This document shows, in pieces, positions 10,824 through 23,264 of a stretch of 64,000 nt of DNA. Each line of letters begins with the position of its first letter. The stretch's first letter is position 1. The stretch lies in NCBI RefSeq assembly GCF_033568475.1, contig NC_133121.1:134138375-134202374 (forward strand), given 5' to 3'. The notes beneath the pieces are model-generated. The model did not search any database and was not told where the DNA came from. It saw only the letters and a list, made by a program, of their open reading frames with translations. Made by a program: the position numbers and the translations under genes. The stretch is from Henckelia pumila (taxonomy: Eukaryota; Streptophyta; Magnoliopsida; Lamiales; Gesneriaceae).

Positions 10824-11524
10824 AAGAACTTGTTTGTTTTTTTACTTTTCCTCGAATGTATGCATATAGTGCATACGACCAAAAAAGCACTCTACTTGAA
10901 ATTTTTTTTTTAACAAATATAATTTGATAATTGTAGTTTTTTTTTTGGGTATTTTGTTTAAGAGTACAAGTAGAATCTTCATACAAATTATAAATTTATA
11001 ATGTAATATGGACACAAGACTTAATTGTTTCGAGCAGAAAAATTATAAAAAAAAACTTATAAATCTACCTAAATAAAACTTGAGACCAGTTGGGTTCGTC
11101 TAGTAGGAGTTACCTCAAATACTAAAATCATTCCAACTCAAAAAAAGAAAAAAAAAAGAAAAAAGAAAAATCCAAACAAACAAACTAAATCATTTAAATG
11201 ATGATAATATATTTAATTAATACGACGTAACACACACACACACACACACACAAAATTGTAAAAGTTTCAAAATAAGTTAAAATAAAAACATATGTAGTTA
11301 ATATAATATCATTTTATTCATTTACTGTGAGATCGACTTGAACTTAATTCCTATATTATAATTTGACAACGTACGCTGGCGAGCGAAAAGTTTGCAACAA
11401 GTTTTTGGCGCAGTTTTCGAGGAATGAATTTTATCTGATTTATATTAAATTGTGCTAATTAGTCTTAATTTTGATTTAGAACATTTTTTTTATTCTATTG
11501 GTTCTAATTTAAGTTTTCTTTCAT
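10824..11524. other. AT-rich 3' flank of NLR1 with a (CA)n tract
   Basis: Holds the NLR1 3' UTR. The stretch GACCAAAAAAGCACTC near 10877 recurs after NLR2 and the NLR3 relic. A (CA)11 microsatellite lies at about 11231-11252 and A-rich runs near 11143-11170. No gene seen. Confidence 0.6.
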
Positions 11525-11970
11525 TTGTTTATGCAGTTTATGCGAAAAAGCAATCACTTACTTCTCTTTGATCCGAAAATTGAAAAAACTGCGAAAGTCT
11601 TGAGAAAAGCAATAAGAGAAGAGTTGAAACAAATGACTGAAAATAAAGGAAGAGGTGGAAATACTGTTATGGTGCCAATCAAAGTTCACTTTAAACTGGT
11701 GATAAGCAATCACTATTTTGGAATTGCTCGGCAGACTATCATTGCTAATAATTTTGAATTGAAGCCAATATTGATCAATATGGTGCAACAAAATCAATTT
11801 AAGGGTGCAACTAATAAAGATTCAAATTTGCATCTACGTACTTTTTCTGGAAATAGCTGATATTGTGAAAATTCATGGTGTTACTGAGTACACCATCAGA
11901 CTACGATTGTTACCGTTCTCTCTTAAGGACAGTGTTCGTAGTTACAATCACAGCCTCTTGGGAGTATTAC
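11525..11970 (+). pseudogene. Retrotransposon gag fragment (Athila-type Ty3/gypsy gag domain)
   Basis: The frame from about 11540 to 11860 contains INMVQQNQFKGA and, after a one-base frame change near 11845, LEIADIVKIHGVTE and RLRLLPFSLKDSVRSY. This is the 'retrotransposon gag' pattern of Athila-like plant elements. The gag frame is cut at 11970 by the LTR starting at 11971. The upstream part of that element is not recognisable, so this is a relic. Confidence 0.7.
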
Positions 11971-14677
11971 TGTAGTAGTCTGGTCTCATTTTACAAGATT
12001 AATTGACTGAATATGATTGAAGAAGGGATTAAGAGATTAAAATGGATTAAATTAAAGAAAATTTGAAAATAATTTCGGAGGAGATCAGAACGTCCGAACT
12101 GGGAACAAAACGTCTGATCTATTTAGGCCATGCATTTCTAGCGTGTCAAGTTGGTGTCAACACGTGACTGATTTTTCGTCCTATCTAGAGATCGGACCGT
12201 CCGATGAGGTGGCAGAACAGGGTCAACGATATCGTGACACGTGGAAAAAGCATGTAGATCGGACCGTCCGATCGTTGTCTATAAATAGGGGTGTCGAGGA
12301 GCTCATTTTTCACACCTTTTCCTAGCTCTCCTCTCATGTTGTGTAGTGTTTTGAGGGCTTTTGTGTCTTTCTTGGTGGATCCAGGGGTTGGCAGGGTGCT
12401 CCGGAGTCGCAGCGGAGTGGTGCCTAAGTTCTGGGGCAGTCGTCATCAGCGGGCTGAAGATGGACAGAGGTAGCTTATAATGCATAGATATAATGCATAG
12501 ATATTTTGCATTGTAGTATGGACTATAAGCTTGGACATAGAGCTGTTGTAGTTTGCCTAGTAAATAAAGTACGAAAGTACTGTTCAAGATATCCAGACTG
12601 AGTATGCATGTATTATGTGGTTGCATGTTTTATATGACTTTATTTGTATAGCATGTCATGACAGTATGTTGCATACATGAGCATCATGATCCTGTATATT
12701 TGAGATATCCTGTAGTAGGGTGCTCACCCTACGAGTTGTGGATGGTTGGATACGTAAGTCTTGTGGTTATATATTTGTACTAGTATCGGTCACCATTATC
12801 CAGTACTGGGTATAGGAGCCACCTTCTGATGCGACAGCGCAGCGTGCTATATACTCTGGGCCCGGTTTATGAGTTTGTTTCTTGACCTGTGTATCTTGGT
12901 ACCCGATACATTTGCATACATGCACATATAATCATGGTATACTTGTAGTAACCCAGATTCCATTTTAAGATAATAATATGTTAAACATGATTAAGGGTTA
13001 GTAATTTCGGAGTATTATTGGACTTCGGAAGGGAATATGGGCTTTTGACTTTGGGCCGGATCGAAAGCTCCGAACCCAGATCGGAAGCTCCGATCCCAGC
13101 CACTTCGGAAGCTCAGCGGAAGCACGAGATCGGAAGCTCCGATCCAGGAACGGAAGTTCCGATCTCCGGCTGCCAGCAATGTTCGATGACTCAGCCGCGA
13201 GTTTTGACAAGTGTTGAACGTAGAGCAGATCGGAAGCTCCGATCGCCCGATAAGAAGTTCCGATCCTGGCGTGTCTTGCATGCACGCAATGAGCTGGATC
13301 GGAAGCTCCGATCCCGAAATCGGAAGTTCCGATCCTGGCCGGGAATTTTGCCTATAAATAGGGTTTCTCAGATTCATTTCTGAATTACGAATTTCCGAGT
13401 TTCTTTCTTCAGTTATATAGTGTGAGATATACACTTGAGGGCCCTATCGGTTATAATAGAGGTTCTGGAATAACCAAGGTGTGGTTATAGTCATCCGGGA
13501 CTAGCGACTTCAAAGGGCTAACTACGGACGAAGGTATGGTCCGGAAATCTATTTAAGTTTTGGGAGTACTTATTAGCTTAGTTAAGGCTTATAGAATTTA
13601 TGTAGTGATACGGTAAACTTTTGAATATAGGCTTGGAACCTAGGATCTTACTATACTTGAACTAGCCTAGAGGTACGTACACATTGACTGAGATTGCCAG
13701 CGAGTATACATGTTTATATGTTGCATTTATTTGGTATTATTATATGGCATGATGTATGATTTACTGCTTTCTATATTCATATGTCATGTGCATATACACG
13801 TTGAGCCTATACCTTGTTATACCTGACTATAGAGCCGCTCAGCTCTATACTCGATAGTCTGTCACTAAGAGTATCGCGACGGTGGGGGCATTTATGTCTG
13901 TCTACTCTGGTGTACTAGACGAGTGTGGTTGCACCCAGAGGTTGATCCGTGCGGTGGCAGCACTCATGTGGCGCCGGTTTTGAGCATGATTTTCAGATGA
14001 CCCTGTACCAGTCATCATGTTGCATGCATTATATACATATGTTTACTTATGTCTATGTACTGGGCTTTAGCGCTCACGTCCTAGTTGTTATCTTGGACAC
14101 CCTATTCCATGGGGCAGGTCGCAGGATGGACGGAGCTGGTAGTTCAAGGCAGGACTAAGGAGCAGGAGCCTTGAGGATTTTATTATACAGCAGGATTCGA
14201 TATAGCTGTATAATGTTTACTGTTTAAGATTTCGATTTGGTTGTATCACTACAGATTTAAGCCTGGATTATGTTACTAAGCTGATATGTAAATTATGGTT
14301 TTGTTTCCGCATGTCTTACTCTGTTAAGTTATTTTGCTGTATTAAGTTTAATGCATGCTATTAGTTTCCAGTTAGTAGGTGATACCATGCAGGGTCACTA
14401 CAATACTCATAATCTCGTGCTGAGCATTTTATGCTCACGTCCAGTTTTTTTCTGTTTGTCTGAACATCTCATTCGATCGAGCAGTTGCAGGTAGTTCTCT
14501 TGGAGATTTGGGGATTAGGTGGTGACCAAGACAGGATTGCAGGGTTGACCACTATATTTTATCTTACTAGTATTAAGTTGTTTAATGTTTCCGCATTTTC
14601 TCTGATTAAGATTATTTATTACTTAATTGCAAGCTTAAGTTTCTGATTAGTAGGTGATTCCGGGTTGGGTCACTACA
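11971..14677 (+). repeat. Chromovirus LTR (subfamily A'), split by a solo LTR
   Basis: Starts TGTAGTAGTCTGG at 11971 and ends GGGTCACTACA at 14677. The termini and the conserved downstream part (CCCTACGAGTT, TGATGCGACAGCGCAGCGTG, GGGCCCGGT) match the LTRs at 4016 and 40003. It is followed by a 4-nt spacer and a primer-binding site TGGTATCAGAGC (14682-14693, complementary to initiator tRNA-Met), so this is a 5' LTR. Removing the nested solo LTR and one TSD leaves about 1.24 kb. TATAAATA is at 12280-12287. Its palindromes differ from those of the 4016 LTR (GATCGGACCGTCCGATC type). Confidence 0.88.
12944..14402 (+). mobile_element. Solo LTR (subfamily B, 1459 bp) with TSD ATACT
   Basis: Begins TGTAGTAACCCAG, ends GGGTCACTACA, and is bordered by identical 5-bp direct repeats ATACT at 12939-12943 and 14403-14407. 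The surrounding A' LTR resumes directly after the right copy, so the boundaries are certain. It contains about eight GATCGGAAGCTCCGATC-type palindromes (13060-13340) upstream of TATAAATA at 13353-13360. No internal region is present, so it is a product of LTR-LTR recombination. Confidence 0.93.
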
Positions 14678-15420
14678 TTTATGGTATCAGAGCATACAAT
14701 AGATTCTTTGGACATGGTATTGATATTTGGGTTATCTTTGTAGGTTATGAATTGGATACAATGACGATAGTAGTAACAGGAATTGGAATATCAAGATACC
14801 TAGGTTTTTCCAAGATCGTCATTGCCATGATTGGCATCAGAGTTTCGCCTTATGTGGATTCCAATAGGATGGAGCTGGAAGAGAAGATTCAGATTTAAAC
14901 TCCAGGCACTTCTCAGAGTTGAATGAAATGTGTGACATATAGTCATCCATTCAGCTTTGACCAAGGAAGCCAACCCTGAAGATTCTCCACTAGTAGTTGG
15001 AGAGATTATCAGGAGGATCTTGTCTCATCTACCAGATAAGGAACCCAACAATATTGGAAAGATCCGGTAGATTAGTAAGATATTTTAGATCTTGCGTGGA
15101 AGAGGTTTGATGACATGCATGTATTGATACTTTCGTGTATGGTAGACGGGAGACTTCACGTTCAAGATCAGTAGACGGAATAAAATAATTCCGCAAAAAT
15201 TTAAAAATTATATTAAGTTTTTTTGTAAACAGTATTTCAGTTGTAAAAATTTGAATCATATGTATTAAATATTTCAGATATTTGATATACTAGTTATTGT
15301 TGTATTATACATCTTTTCAGTGTAATCTTTTAGATAAATTATTTATTACATGAGATTGTAATAAAAATTGTATAAAACATGAGTAATGGTTCAAGTATTG
15401 TAATCATTTGGGAATATTAT
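14678..15420 (+). mobile_element. Primer-binding site and decayed internal sequence of the A' element
   Basis: Begins with the spacer TTTA and PBS TGGTATCAGAGC (14682-14693). The downstream 700 bp carry only short broken frames, none recognisable. The element's gag-pol and 3' LTR are not seen, so it is 3'-truncated or buried. The boundary between its interior and older host sequence is not visible to me. Confidence 0.6.
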
Positions 15421-16810
15421 TGTTGTGAAATTTCCTCGCAAGTGTACGAGTGTCAAGTTTTAATATAGTGAATAATTCAGATATCGATCCCACAGGAAGT
15501 AAAATGAAAATATTTAGTACTTGTAATTAAAATAGTCCAAAATTTATCTAGAAAATCAAACTTTGAGGATTTTGCAATAAAAATAAAATAATTAAGAGAT
15601 TTAAAAGCAACACACAACTTTCAGATTAAAAATCAATCAGAGAAAAACGGTCTAGAGGTATAGATTTCACCTGGTTTCAACAACAATCAATCCTAAGTAA
15701 TTAATCTTCATGAATTCCAATCAATTAATAGCCAAGAACACTTACGTTTATTATTTCCCTCTCCCGAGCAACAAAAAATATTTATCAACTACAATTCAAT
15801 TCCAATATTCCTATTAAGAATTTATCGCAGTGATCTAACACAAAACAATGTTCTCTTTAAAAGCTCTGTTAAAATCATACACTCTCCTGAGCTGTATAAA
15901 TAATTAGCAGTGTATTTTCTATTGTCCTATTCAAAATCCCCTCTCCCGAGCAATGACTTCAAATAAATATAACAAATCAATTATTGATCAGATAATTGAA
16001 AAGACAATCAATTCTAGAAAAAAACAATTAATCTAGAAGAAATCCAATTCAATAAAATCAAAAATTCATGAAAGCGTCTACACCAGGTTCCATCCGACCT
16101 CTAGACTATAAAAATTAGTTCATAATAAAATTCTGAAAACAATAAATAATAAATCCAAACATGTTCAGAATTAAGTAAAAGATAAGAAACAAATCCGTCG
16201 TCGACGCCGTGTCCGGACTATCAAACTCCGTCTTCGTTCTTCAGATTAAGCTCCAGAAAATCTCCAAGAAAATCACCCGATCAATTCTCTGATATTCTGT
16301 AGTGTACGTGTGTGGCGGCTCCTCTTTTCTCAAGTCTGACAAAAATCCTTTTATAGCGTGCACAAAAGCCCACAAAATCAAGCCCATAAAAATTTCTCGA
16401 TTTAATAAAATTCCCAAAACACAGCGACGGGGCGGGCGCTCAAGTGAAGGCGCGGGCGCGCCTTGATCTCGAAATCTCAATTCTCCCAATTTCCAAATCT
16501 TGCGCGATAGCTTTCCTCTTTTCCCCATTAGCGCTCAATTAAGCGCTGACCAATAAGCCCAATAAGAAAGCCCAACACTATTCATTCTTTCTCTTCTTCT
16601 CTTCTTTACGTTTCTTCTCTTTTCTTCTTTCTCCATTCTTTACTCTTTAATTTATTTCTCCAAATAAATTCAATAATTATTCTTTTCTCCCCAAAATTCC
16701 ACAATTCACTATAAACACAAAAACAACAAAATACCCACATAAATCTGCTCGAAACAAGCAATTAATAATTAAAAGCATATATAAATTAAGTGTATAAAAT
16801 ACACTTATCA
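15421..16810 (-). mobile_element. Solo LTR or short LTR element (1390 bp) with TSD ATTAT
   Basis: On the minus strand it starts TGATAAGTGTATTTTATACA and ends TTTCACAACA. On the plus strand it is flanked by ATTAT at 15416-15420 and 16811-16815, a 5-bp duplication. The motif CCTCGCAAGTGTACGAG near 15434 is common in plant LTRs of this type (from memory). A TATA box on the minus strand (CTATAAAAGG, 16348-16357) supports the minus orientation and a promoter role. No coding capacity seen. Confidence 0.8.
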
Positions 16811-16917
16811 ATTATTATCTTTGCATATTGTTCGATATGATTGATTTTATTATGTTATTTTGGGTATTTGAAAGACATTACAGTTGGTCAAATAGACAAG
16901 CAGATATTAACTTCAAA
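16811..16917. other. Older host fragment between insertions (left part)
   Basis: Unclassified sequence that continues at 19842-20016 once the solo LTR 16918-19836 and one TSD are removed, and again at 30655 beyond the copia element. No recognisable coding content. Confidence 0.5.
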
Positions 16918-19836
16918 TGTAGCACCCGATATTTTAATACGTAAATTTGCATGCATAATTTAGGAAAATAATTATTTAAAAATTTATAAATGTGGGTTAA
17001 ATGATATTTATGTATTATTATGTGATTTATGTGCATGGTTTAAATTATTTTAGCAATTAACCCATAATTATTGATTTTTTAGATTTTTGAGTAAATGATT
17101 AATTTTATCGCGTAGACGGAACTGTGGACGAACGAGATATTAGTTTTTCATCCAAAATATTTTATGAGATTTTTAGGAGCCTTAAAATATTATTTTAAGG
17201 TATTATTTCATGGAAATTATAGTATTTATTATTTTATATATATGTGTGCCCATTTTTACCCAAAATAAGTCATTTTAATGATTTTTATTAACTTTTAAAA
17301 ATTCCTTATTATGTAATTTCGGGATTTGGGTTAAGTTTTATCAGAATTATATTTTATTATTAGTGTTAAATTTATTATTAAGGTATAACAACTAATTATC
17401 TTAATTTATGTAATTATCTTGAATTATCTACCCTAAATCCCTCTATATATCACGTTCCTCCTTCTAGCCGCCTCCTCCATCTTCTTCCACCTTCCCCCAC
17501 GTTTTTCCAGCAGAAACACAAGCCTCCATACAATGGCAGAGCCAGGATTCCTAGTATACTCGGACTAAAACTTTAAGCTCCCGAATCTTTTAATATTTTC
17601 AATTGAGCTACCCAGGCTAATACTAAATTAATCCAAAAATTTTCAAAATTTATATATACAAAAATTTGAAAAAATTTCGGGACACCCGGGCTACAGCCGA
17701 ATTCAAGATTTTTTATTGAGTTTTCGTAGATCCGTCGTTTCGGAGTCCATACATGCGTTAATGCTTCAAATAAAAATCAAAGACATGTTGAATTCTCTTA
17801 TTTACACCATATAATCTATGTAATCGGTTTTTTTATGTCTAAAATCATCAAGAATGAAGGTTATTTTCGAAATGGATCAGGCTGTTGTCCAACGTTTGGG
17901 TAAGTGTCTTAGGGTCCCTAGAGTCGTCCTAGTTTAAGGCATAATTCGTGCATAGGCTGTAACCGAAGCTTCTTCTTTCTGATGCACAGAGCCGCGCAGG
18001 TTATGGTTCTGAGGAAGAAGACTTTGTTCTCCTTCCTCATGCCATGGTTCGGGGTGAGGTTTGAAGTGTTTGAACCCTCTAGATGTTGGCTAAGATTGAG
18101 AAGTGGTTTCATGGTCATTGGTGGTCGGAGCAGATGGCACGATAAAAAATACGGTCGTTGCTCCTGTCTGCACGCGATCTGGGAAAGGGTCCGAGTGAAA
18201 GCTTTCGTGTGAGCTGCTCAGGTCATGGTTTGGGCTGGTTTTTGGCTTGTTGGAAACGTCTAGAAGTGGGCTAGGTGTAAGCGGTGGTTTCATGACCAAT
18301 GTTGGCCGGAGCAAGGAGAACAAAATGAATTGGTACAGCTGCTCAGAGTGGTCATGTGCAGATTTCTGCACAAGTTAGGTGATGAGCTTTTGGGCTGCCT
18401 AACGGGCTGGGTGATCCGGGTCGATTCCGTCGGGTCACGGGTCAAGTTAGTTGGGTCCGGATTTGGGTTAAGTTAGGCGGGCTCGGGTATTTTTATTTTT
18501 AAGTTATTATTTAAATTAAGTGCTTAATGGGCTAAGTTAATTATTAAAAATGTATTTGGGCTTATAATTATTTTATTTTAGGCCTTAAAAATGTTTATTT
18601 AAGTAAGCCCAATAATTTTCATGGGCTTGGAAGCCCATGGAAATTTTTGGGTTAGTCAGTAAATTTTTGGGTCTCTCAGTGATTATTATTGGGCTTAAAT
18701 TAAGCTATTGGGCTTATATATTTTATTTGGATACAATTATGTTTAAGTATTTTATTTGGGCTTAATTATGATTTTTGGGCTTAAATTAAGTTATTGAGCC
18801 AGTCTTAGAATTTATGGGCTTAAATCTAGGGGACCAGCAGTCTGGACAATCCCATAAAAAATAACTAAGTCCAGAATATATATTTAATTTGTTTTATGCA
18901 TGAAGATTATTTTAAGTATAAGTATATGTATATTATGGAAATTAATTAAATATATATTACGGACATATTTGAAGTGCATGCATACATGAAATAATTTTAT
19001 GATGTGTTTATGATTGAGTATTGAGCATGAAAAATATCTTTGATGGAAATTGAAGTGATGTGACTGCACATGGGTGGTTTACTACCAGCATAGAGGTGAT
19101 TATTCACCGCCAAGTACGTTGGTTCTTTAGACTGATCAGTCGGCACAGTTATTAGTCACATTCATGGATATGACCATATACCGTTTATGATGATGACATG
19201 CTCAATTATGCTATGTATGATTAGTTATGTTATATGTATGGAGTGATGATGACAGATGCTTATGATGCATTAATTTCAAGATCATGCATGCATGTTCATG
19301 TAAAATATATGTATTAGTATGATTATGTGGTTGCATGAATTTTAAACCTTGTTATTATGAGATAAAACATGCTGGGCCTCTAGGTTCACTACGCTTATAT
19401 GATGCATGTGAGTATGATGATATAGTTGATGACACGGTTGCTCCGATCAGCGGTGATGGCCTATGAGTTCACACGCAGACGTTACCCATGACCGATGCTA
19501 TCCGTATTTTATGTCATGATATTTTATCAGTACTTGAAAACAAGTTTTCCGCATTTACACGTTTTTGGTGGTTGAAAATAGTATTTTATTATGGATGCAT
19601 GGTTTATGGATTGTTAGTTGGCTAGGTTTGGTAATACCCAAAACAAATGAAAAGAGATCGGAGTCGATAGTTGAGATATTAATTTATTACTGCATGATTC
19701 GAGAATTTTATTAAATATTTGGTCATCATTTATATTAAGTTTTTAGAAATGTTAAATTTTAAGTTTTTATACATATATGTATTATTATTATTATTATAAA
19801 AAAAATTCTAGTATTTTATTAGATCGAGTCGTTTCA
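16918..19836 (+). mobile_element. Large solo LTR (family D, 2919 bp) with TSD TCAAA
   Basis: Starts TGTAGCACCCG, ends GTCGTTTCA, and is flanked by TCAAA at 16913-16917 and 19837-19841. A second, 5'-truncated copy lies at 26441-28922; shared blocks include the GCGTAGACGG region, runs of TGGGCTTAA, and the GATCAGTCGGCACAGTT segment near 19133. A TATA-like CTCTATATATC near 17442 precedes a CT-rich tract, a plausible start of transcription. Length and TGTAGCACCC start suggest a gypsy-type LTR. The internal region has been lost. Confidence 0.88.
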
Positions 19837-19841
19837 TCAAA

Positions 19842-20016
19842 CCTCATCGTCATCATACCACGCATGTATGATATGCCACTCAACCTTGTTCTAATATGAT
19901 GGAGTTAAATATACCATGAATTGTTGCATATTTATAAATTTATAATGTCCTGAGAATAACCGGTGGTATGCGGATTATCTTGCAAGTATAGATGCTGATG
20001 CGGATTGTGTGATGCA
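19842..20016. other. Older host fragment between insertions (right part)
   Basis: Unclassified sequence lying between the right TSD of the family D solo LTR and the copia element that begins at 20017. It ends with ATGCA, one copy of that element's target-site duplication. Confidence 0.5.
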
Positions 20017-20072
20017 TGTTGGATCATAAATCCAACGTTGAGCTTATATGTAAATAATTATGTATTGTGGAC
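20017..20072 (+). repeat. 5' LTR stub of the composite copia element
   Basis: 56 bp nearly identical to the first 56 bp of the 3' LTR at 30194; the two differ at a handful of positions, such as the second terminal base. It is cut by the TGTAATACCC start of the next element at 20073. Confidence 0.85.
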
Positions 20073-22410
20073 TGTAATACCCAAAAAATCCATAAATCTA
20101 TTCATGATTTATTAAAAGAATTTTAAACGAATTTTTAAGTTATTGTATTTTATTATTTATGATTATAATTTTATTATCAACTAAATATATTTATGTGTTG
20201 TGTGAATGATTTAAAAAGTTGATATTTCATGTATTAAAATATATGTTTATTTATTTCGTTAAATGATTTTAATGATTTTGTGCACTTCATTTATGTAGTG
20301 TAGATTCATGATTTAAATTAATTGATATTAGGTATATGCCTAATATATATTTATTTCATACAAGATATCTAAATGTTTTTACGATTTAGTTAATCTTGGA
20401 CTGATAAAATGAGACTAGCATATGAACAATATCGTAGAAAATAACTTCACGAGTATTTTTAGTATAATATTGCTATAATTTTATTCTAATCATCGAGAGG
20501 ATAGAAAATATTATTAGTCCAGTTTGAGGTGCGTTGAACAAACTACGTTTGATGTAGTATTTCCAACCACCGCCCCTTATTATTTCCCCCCTACCCCATC
20601 TCAATTAAAGGTTTTGTCTTCTCCTACCCCATACCAATCAATATTTTTTTCATTTTTCACCCCAATCACACGGTCCATTCCCCATTCTTTTCCTCCATCT
20701 TCTTCCTCCTTCTTTCTGATTCTCCATCCTTCACCTCGCCTCCCTATGTGCAGCTGCCGTATACGACTCATATCTTCTTCATCCGGTGTCCAAACTTCAT
20801 TCCGTTTGAAGGGTCATCTTCCTTACATCCGTACCTTCGATTTGAGCTATGAATCTTTATTTTTGGTGGATGTTTCAGCCTAGATCGAAGCCATCTTGTA
20901 AGACATTTCTGCACAGATTTTCTATACCCTTTCTTTTTATATTTTGTCTTTGATTCTTGGTGTATTCTCACCATATAAAAGTGTTATTTTGATCTTAGGA
21001 ATAGCTTAACAACATCTTGGATTTTATCTTCCTTCGGTTACCTCTTTAGCATGTCTTGATTCTATTTGAGTATGGTTAGATCTCTACCAAGGTCCAAGTT
21101 AATCTTGTTCTTCAAAGATCAAAGGCAAGTACAAATTTTAAAGGTTTTGAAACCACCATTCAAAATATATTTATTTTGATATGAAAAGATGTATGTTGAG
21201 ATATGTATGCATGATTTTCAATAATTTCAAGAGCATGAAGTTTTGATTTGAAGGGTTTGAAGAACATGTTATGTGATGGTATGAAATCGTGAAGCATAAG
21301 TCGTTCTTGTCAAGTTATTGAGTTTTATTCAAAAGATACATGTTTATTTTATAGTTTTGTTGAGTTCATGAGGTTCTAAGATATGTTTTAATTAAAGTAT
21401 ATAGCTAGAGTAGTAGAAAATACCATATTTTGAAGTATTGAGTTAGTTTGAGTTAAAGCTTTGAAATGTTGCACGTGCTGGATTGTCCCGGATTAGTGAC
21501 ATTCATTATTTTTTGAAGATAAAAATTAGTGTATTGATTCAAATGATATGAGGCCAATTTTATTGGAAATATAGCTTATTTATATACAACTTTCATGTTT
21601 TGAGTTTTGTCAAAATCATTTGTAAAATTGGCCAAAATTGCCCCGAAGTGTGTCGAGTGGTTTGAATTTCCGGCAGTGACACATCTCGGGAGAATGAGCA
21701 TAAACTTTCACTGAAAAATCCAATTTCAATGAGGTTTTCGGCATTGGAAAGCCAAGATAAATATCTACAACTTCCATGTTTACCACGTTTCCAAATTTCA
21801 ACTGTACAATAGAGTTTCATTGCCTGCAATATGTGAGACCAAAACAGGTCTCGCTTGAGCGAGAGTCTTTTACCGCTCGAGCGAGTTGTGCTCTGTCCAA
21901 AAATATTTCTTGCACGTTTTTAAGTTATAAATGCATGTTTATGATGTATTAAGGTATTTTAAGTATTTTTAAGAGTTCCTATGCAAAAATTTTCAAGTTT
22001 TACGTCAAGAATGAAAAGAACGACATACGTGGACCGATTATGTTATGTGATGCATGTACATGTTTAAGTTTCATTCATGAAACCTATGTTCAATATAAAA
22101 GTATGATTTTCATCATCTATGACATGCATGAAGTTATTGAGTAAAGTTGTATGTTCACGAAATGAAAGTGATGATGGAAGTTACGATGAAACAATGACGT
22201 TTCATAATGAATGAAATGATATGATGAATGATAAGTTATGATGAAATGAAAGATGATGAAGCATGATATGACATGTTAATGTATGAAAATGCTTTTGATG
22301 TCTTATGTGTCTTTGTGGTGGCAAACATGGGATTGGTGCTTCGGTTCGGGCTCCGGAGAGGGTCTTTCCAAACATGGCTCATGAGACAGATAAGTACACG
22401 GGACTGGTGC
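20073..22410 (+). repeat. LTR of family C, right boundary uncertain
   Basis: Starts TGTAATACCCAAAAAATCC at 20073 inside the copia 5' LTR, the form of a gypsy-type LTR end (TGTARYRCCC). It is AT-rich with a CT-rich tract at 20690-20750 and a pair of palindromes (CTCGCTTGAGCGAG at 21850, CGCTCGAGCGAG at 21874). I could not find a matching right terminus or a second TGGAC target duplication, so it is probably truncated at or before 22410, where a chromovirus LTR begins. The 119-residue open frame at 20524-20883 is low-complexity and not a gene. Confidence 0.6.
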
Positions 22411-22716
22411 TGCAGTGACCCTTACCGAGATCACCTACTAAACAGAACTTAGACATGCAATTAACTGAATCAAACAGTAAACCAGAATTAAGCTGCGGAA
22501 ACAATAAACAATATACAATCCCAAGGAAAGGAATCTGTAAACACCCAAAAAGTTTATACGACCAAATTGAACAGTTGTATCAACCCAATACAACAGAAAG
22601 ATAAACCCTAGGCGAAGCTCCAGCTGGCCAACCACTGCCTAGCCCTATCCACCCGCCTCATCCAATCGCAAACCTGCCCCATGTAATAGGGTGTCCAGAA
22701 ATACAGAGTACAAGAC
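22411..22716 (-). repeat. Chromovirus LTR fragment (minus orientation), cut by a copia element
   Basis: Begins TGCAGTGACCCTTACCGAGATCACC, the inverted 3' terminus of the chromovirus LTR type seen at 31040 and 40003. It runs to the CCCCATGTAATAGGGTGTCCAG block, then is interrupted at 22717 by the copia LTR. Its remaining part is not present beyond the copia element. Confidence 0.8.
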
Positions 22717-23196
22717 TGTTGGAACACGTTTTCAGATCATAGATCTGATACCCGGTGCAGCGGAAGTTTAAAATTTTTATATGGAACGATTCCATATCAT
22801 GGGTATCAAATCCTAACGATTAAATTATGCAAGTAAAATAATAATAACAATTAATATTTTACCTCTTCAAGCTATGGCTTGATTATGGACTCCAACAGAT
22901 TAAATCTGCTCTTGTTGTAAATCCCAGGAACTGATGACTTGCGTGATCAATCTCCGGAATTAGGTCCACGAACAGAAAACTAAAACCCTCTGATTGATTG
23001 CACTAGAAATCAATCAGATGTTTATCGAAGAGATTAAACAGATTTGATCTGTCAATTCAGAATGTAATTTTTCATAAAAACCACAGACTGAATTCTCTCA
23101 AAAAGGAGTAGAGGAATTCGAAAATTCCCCTTGAAATATTATGAGTGATTTTCGAAAAACACAAGGTTGGAATGAATGATATTTTTGAAAATCACA

Positions 23197-23264
<68 letters not shown>

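Noticed and set aside
13015-13434. Open frames of 95-139 residues on both strands with repeated SELPI/RSFRS words
   Set aside because: These are translations of the GATCGGAAGCTCCGATC palindrome array, not genes.
20524-20883. 119-residue open frame in LTR family C
   Set aside because: Low-complexity proline/serine/phenylalanine composition from a CT-rich tract in an LTR; no recognisable domain.
20073-22410. Complete solo LTR with TSD TGGAC
   Set aside because: Left duplication is plausible, but no right terminus followed by TGGAC could be found.
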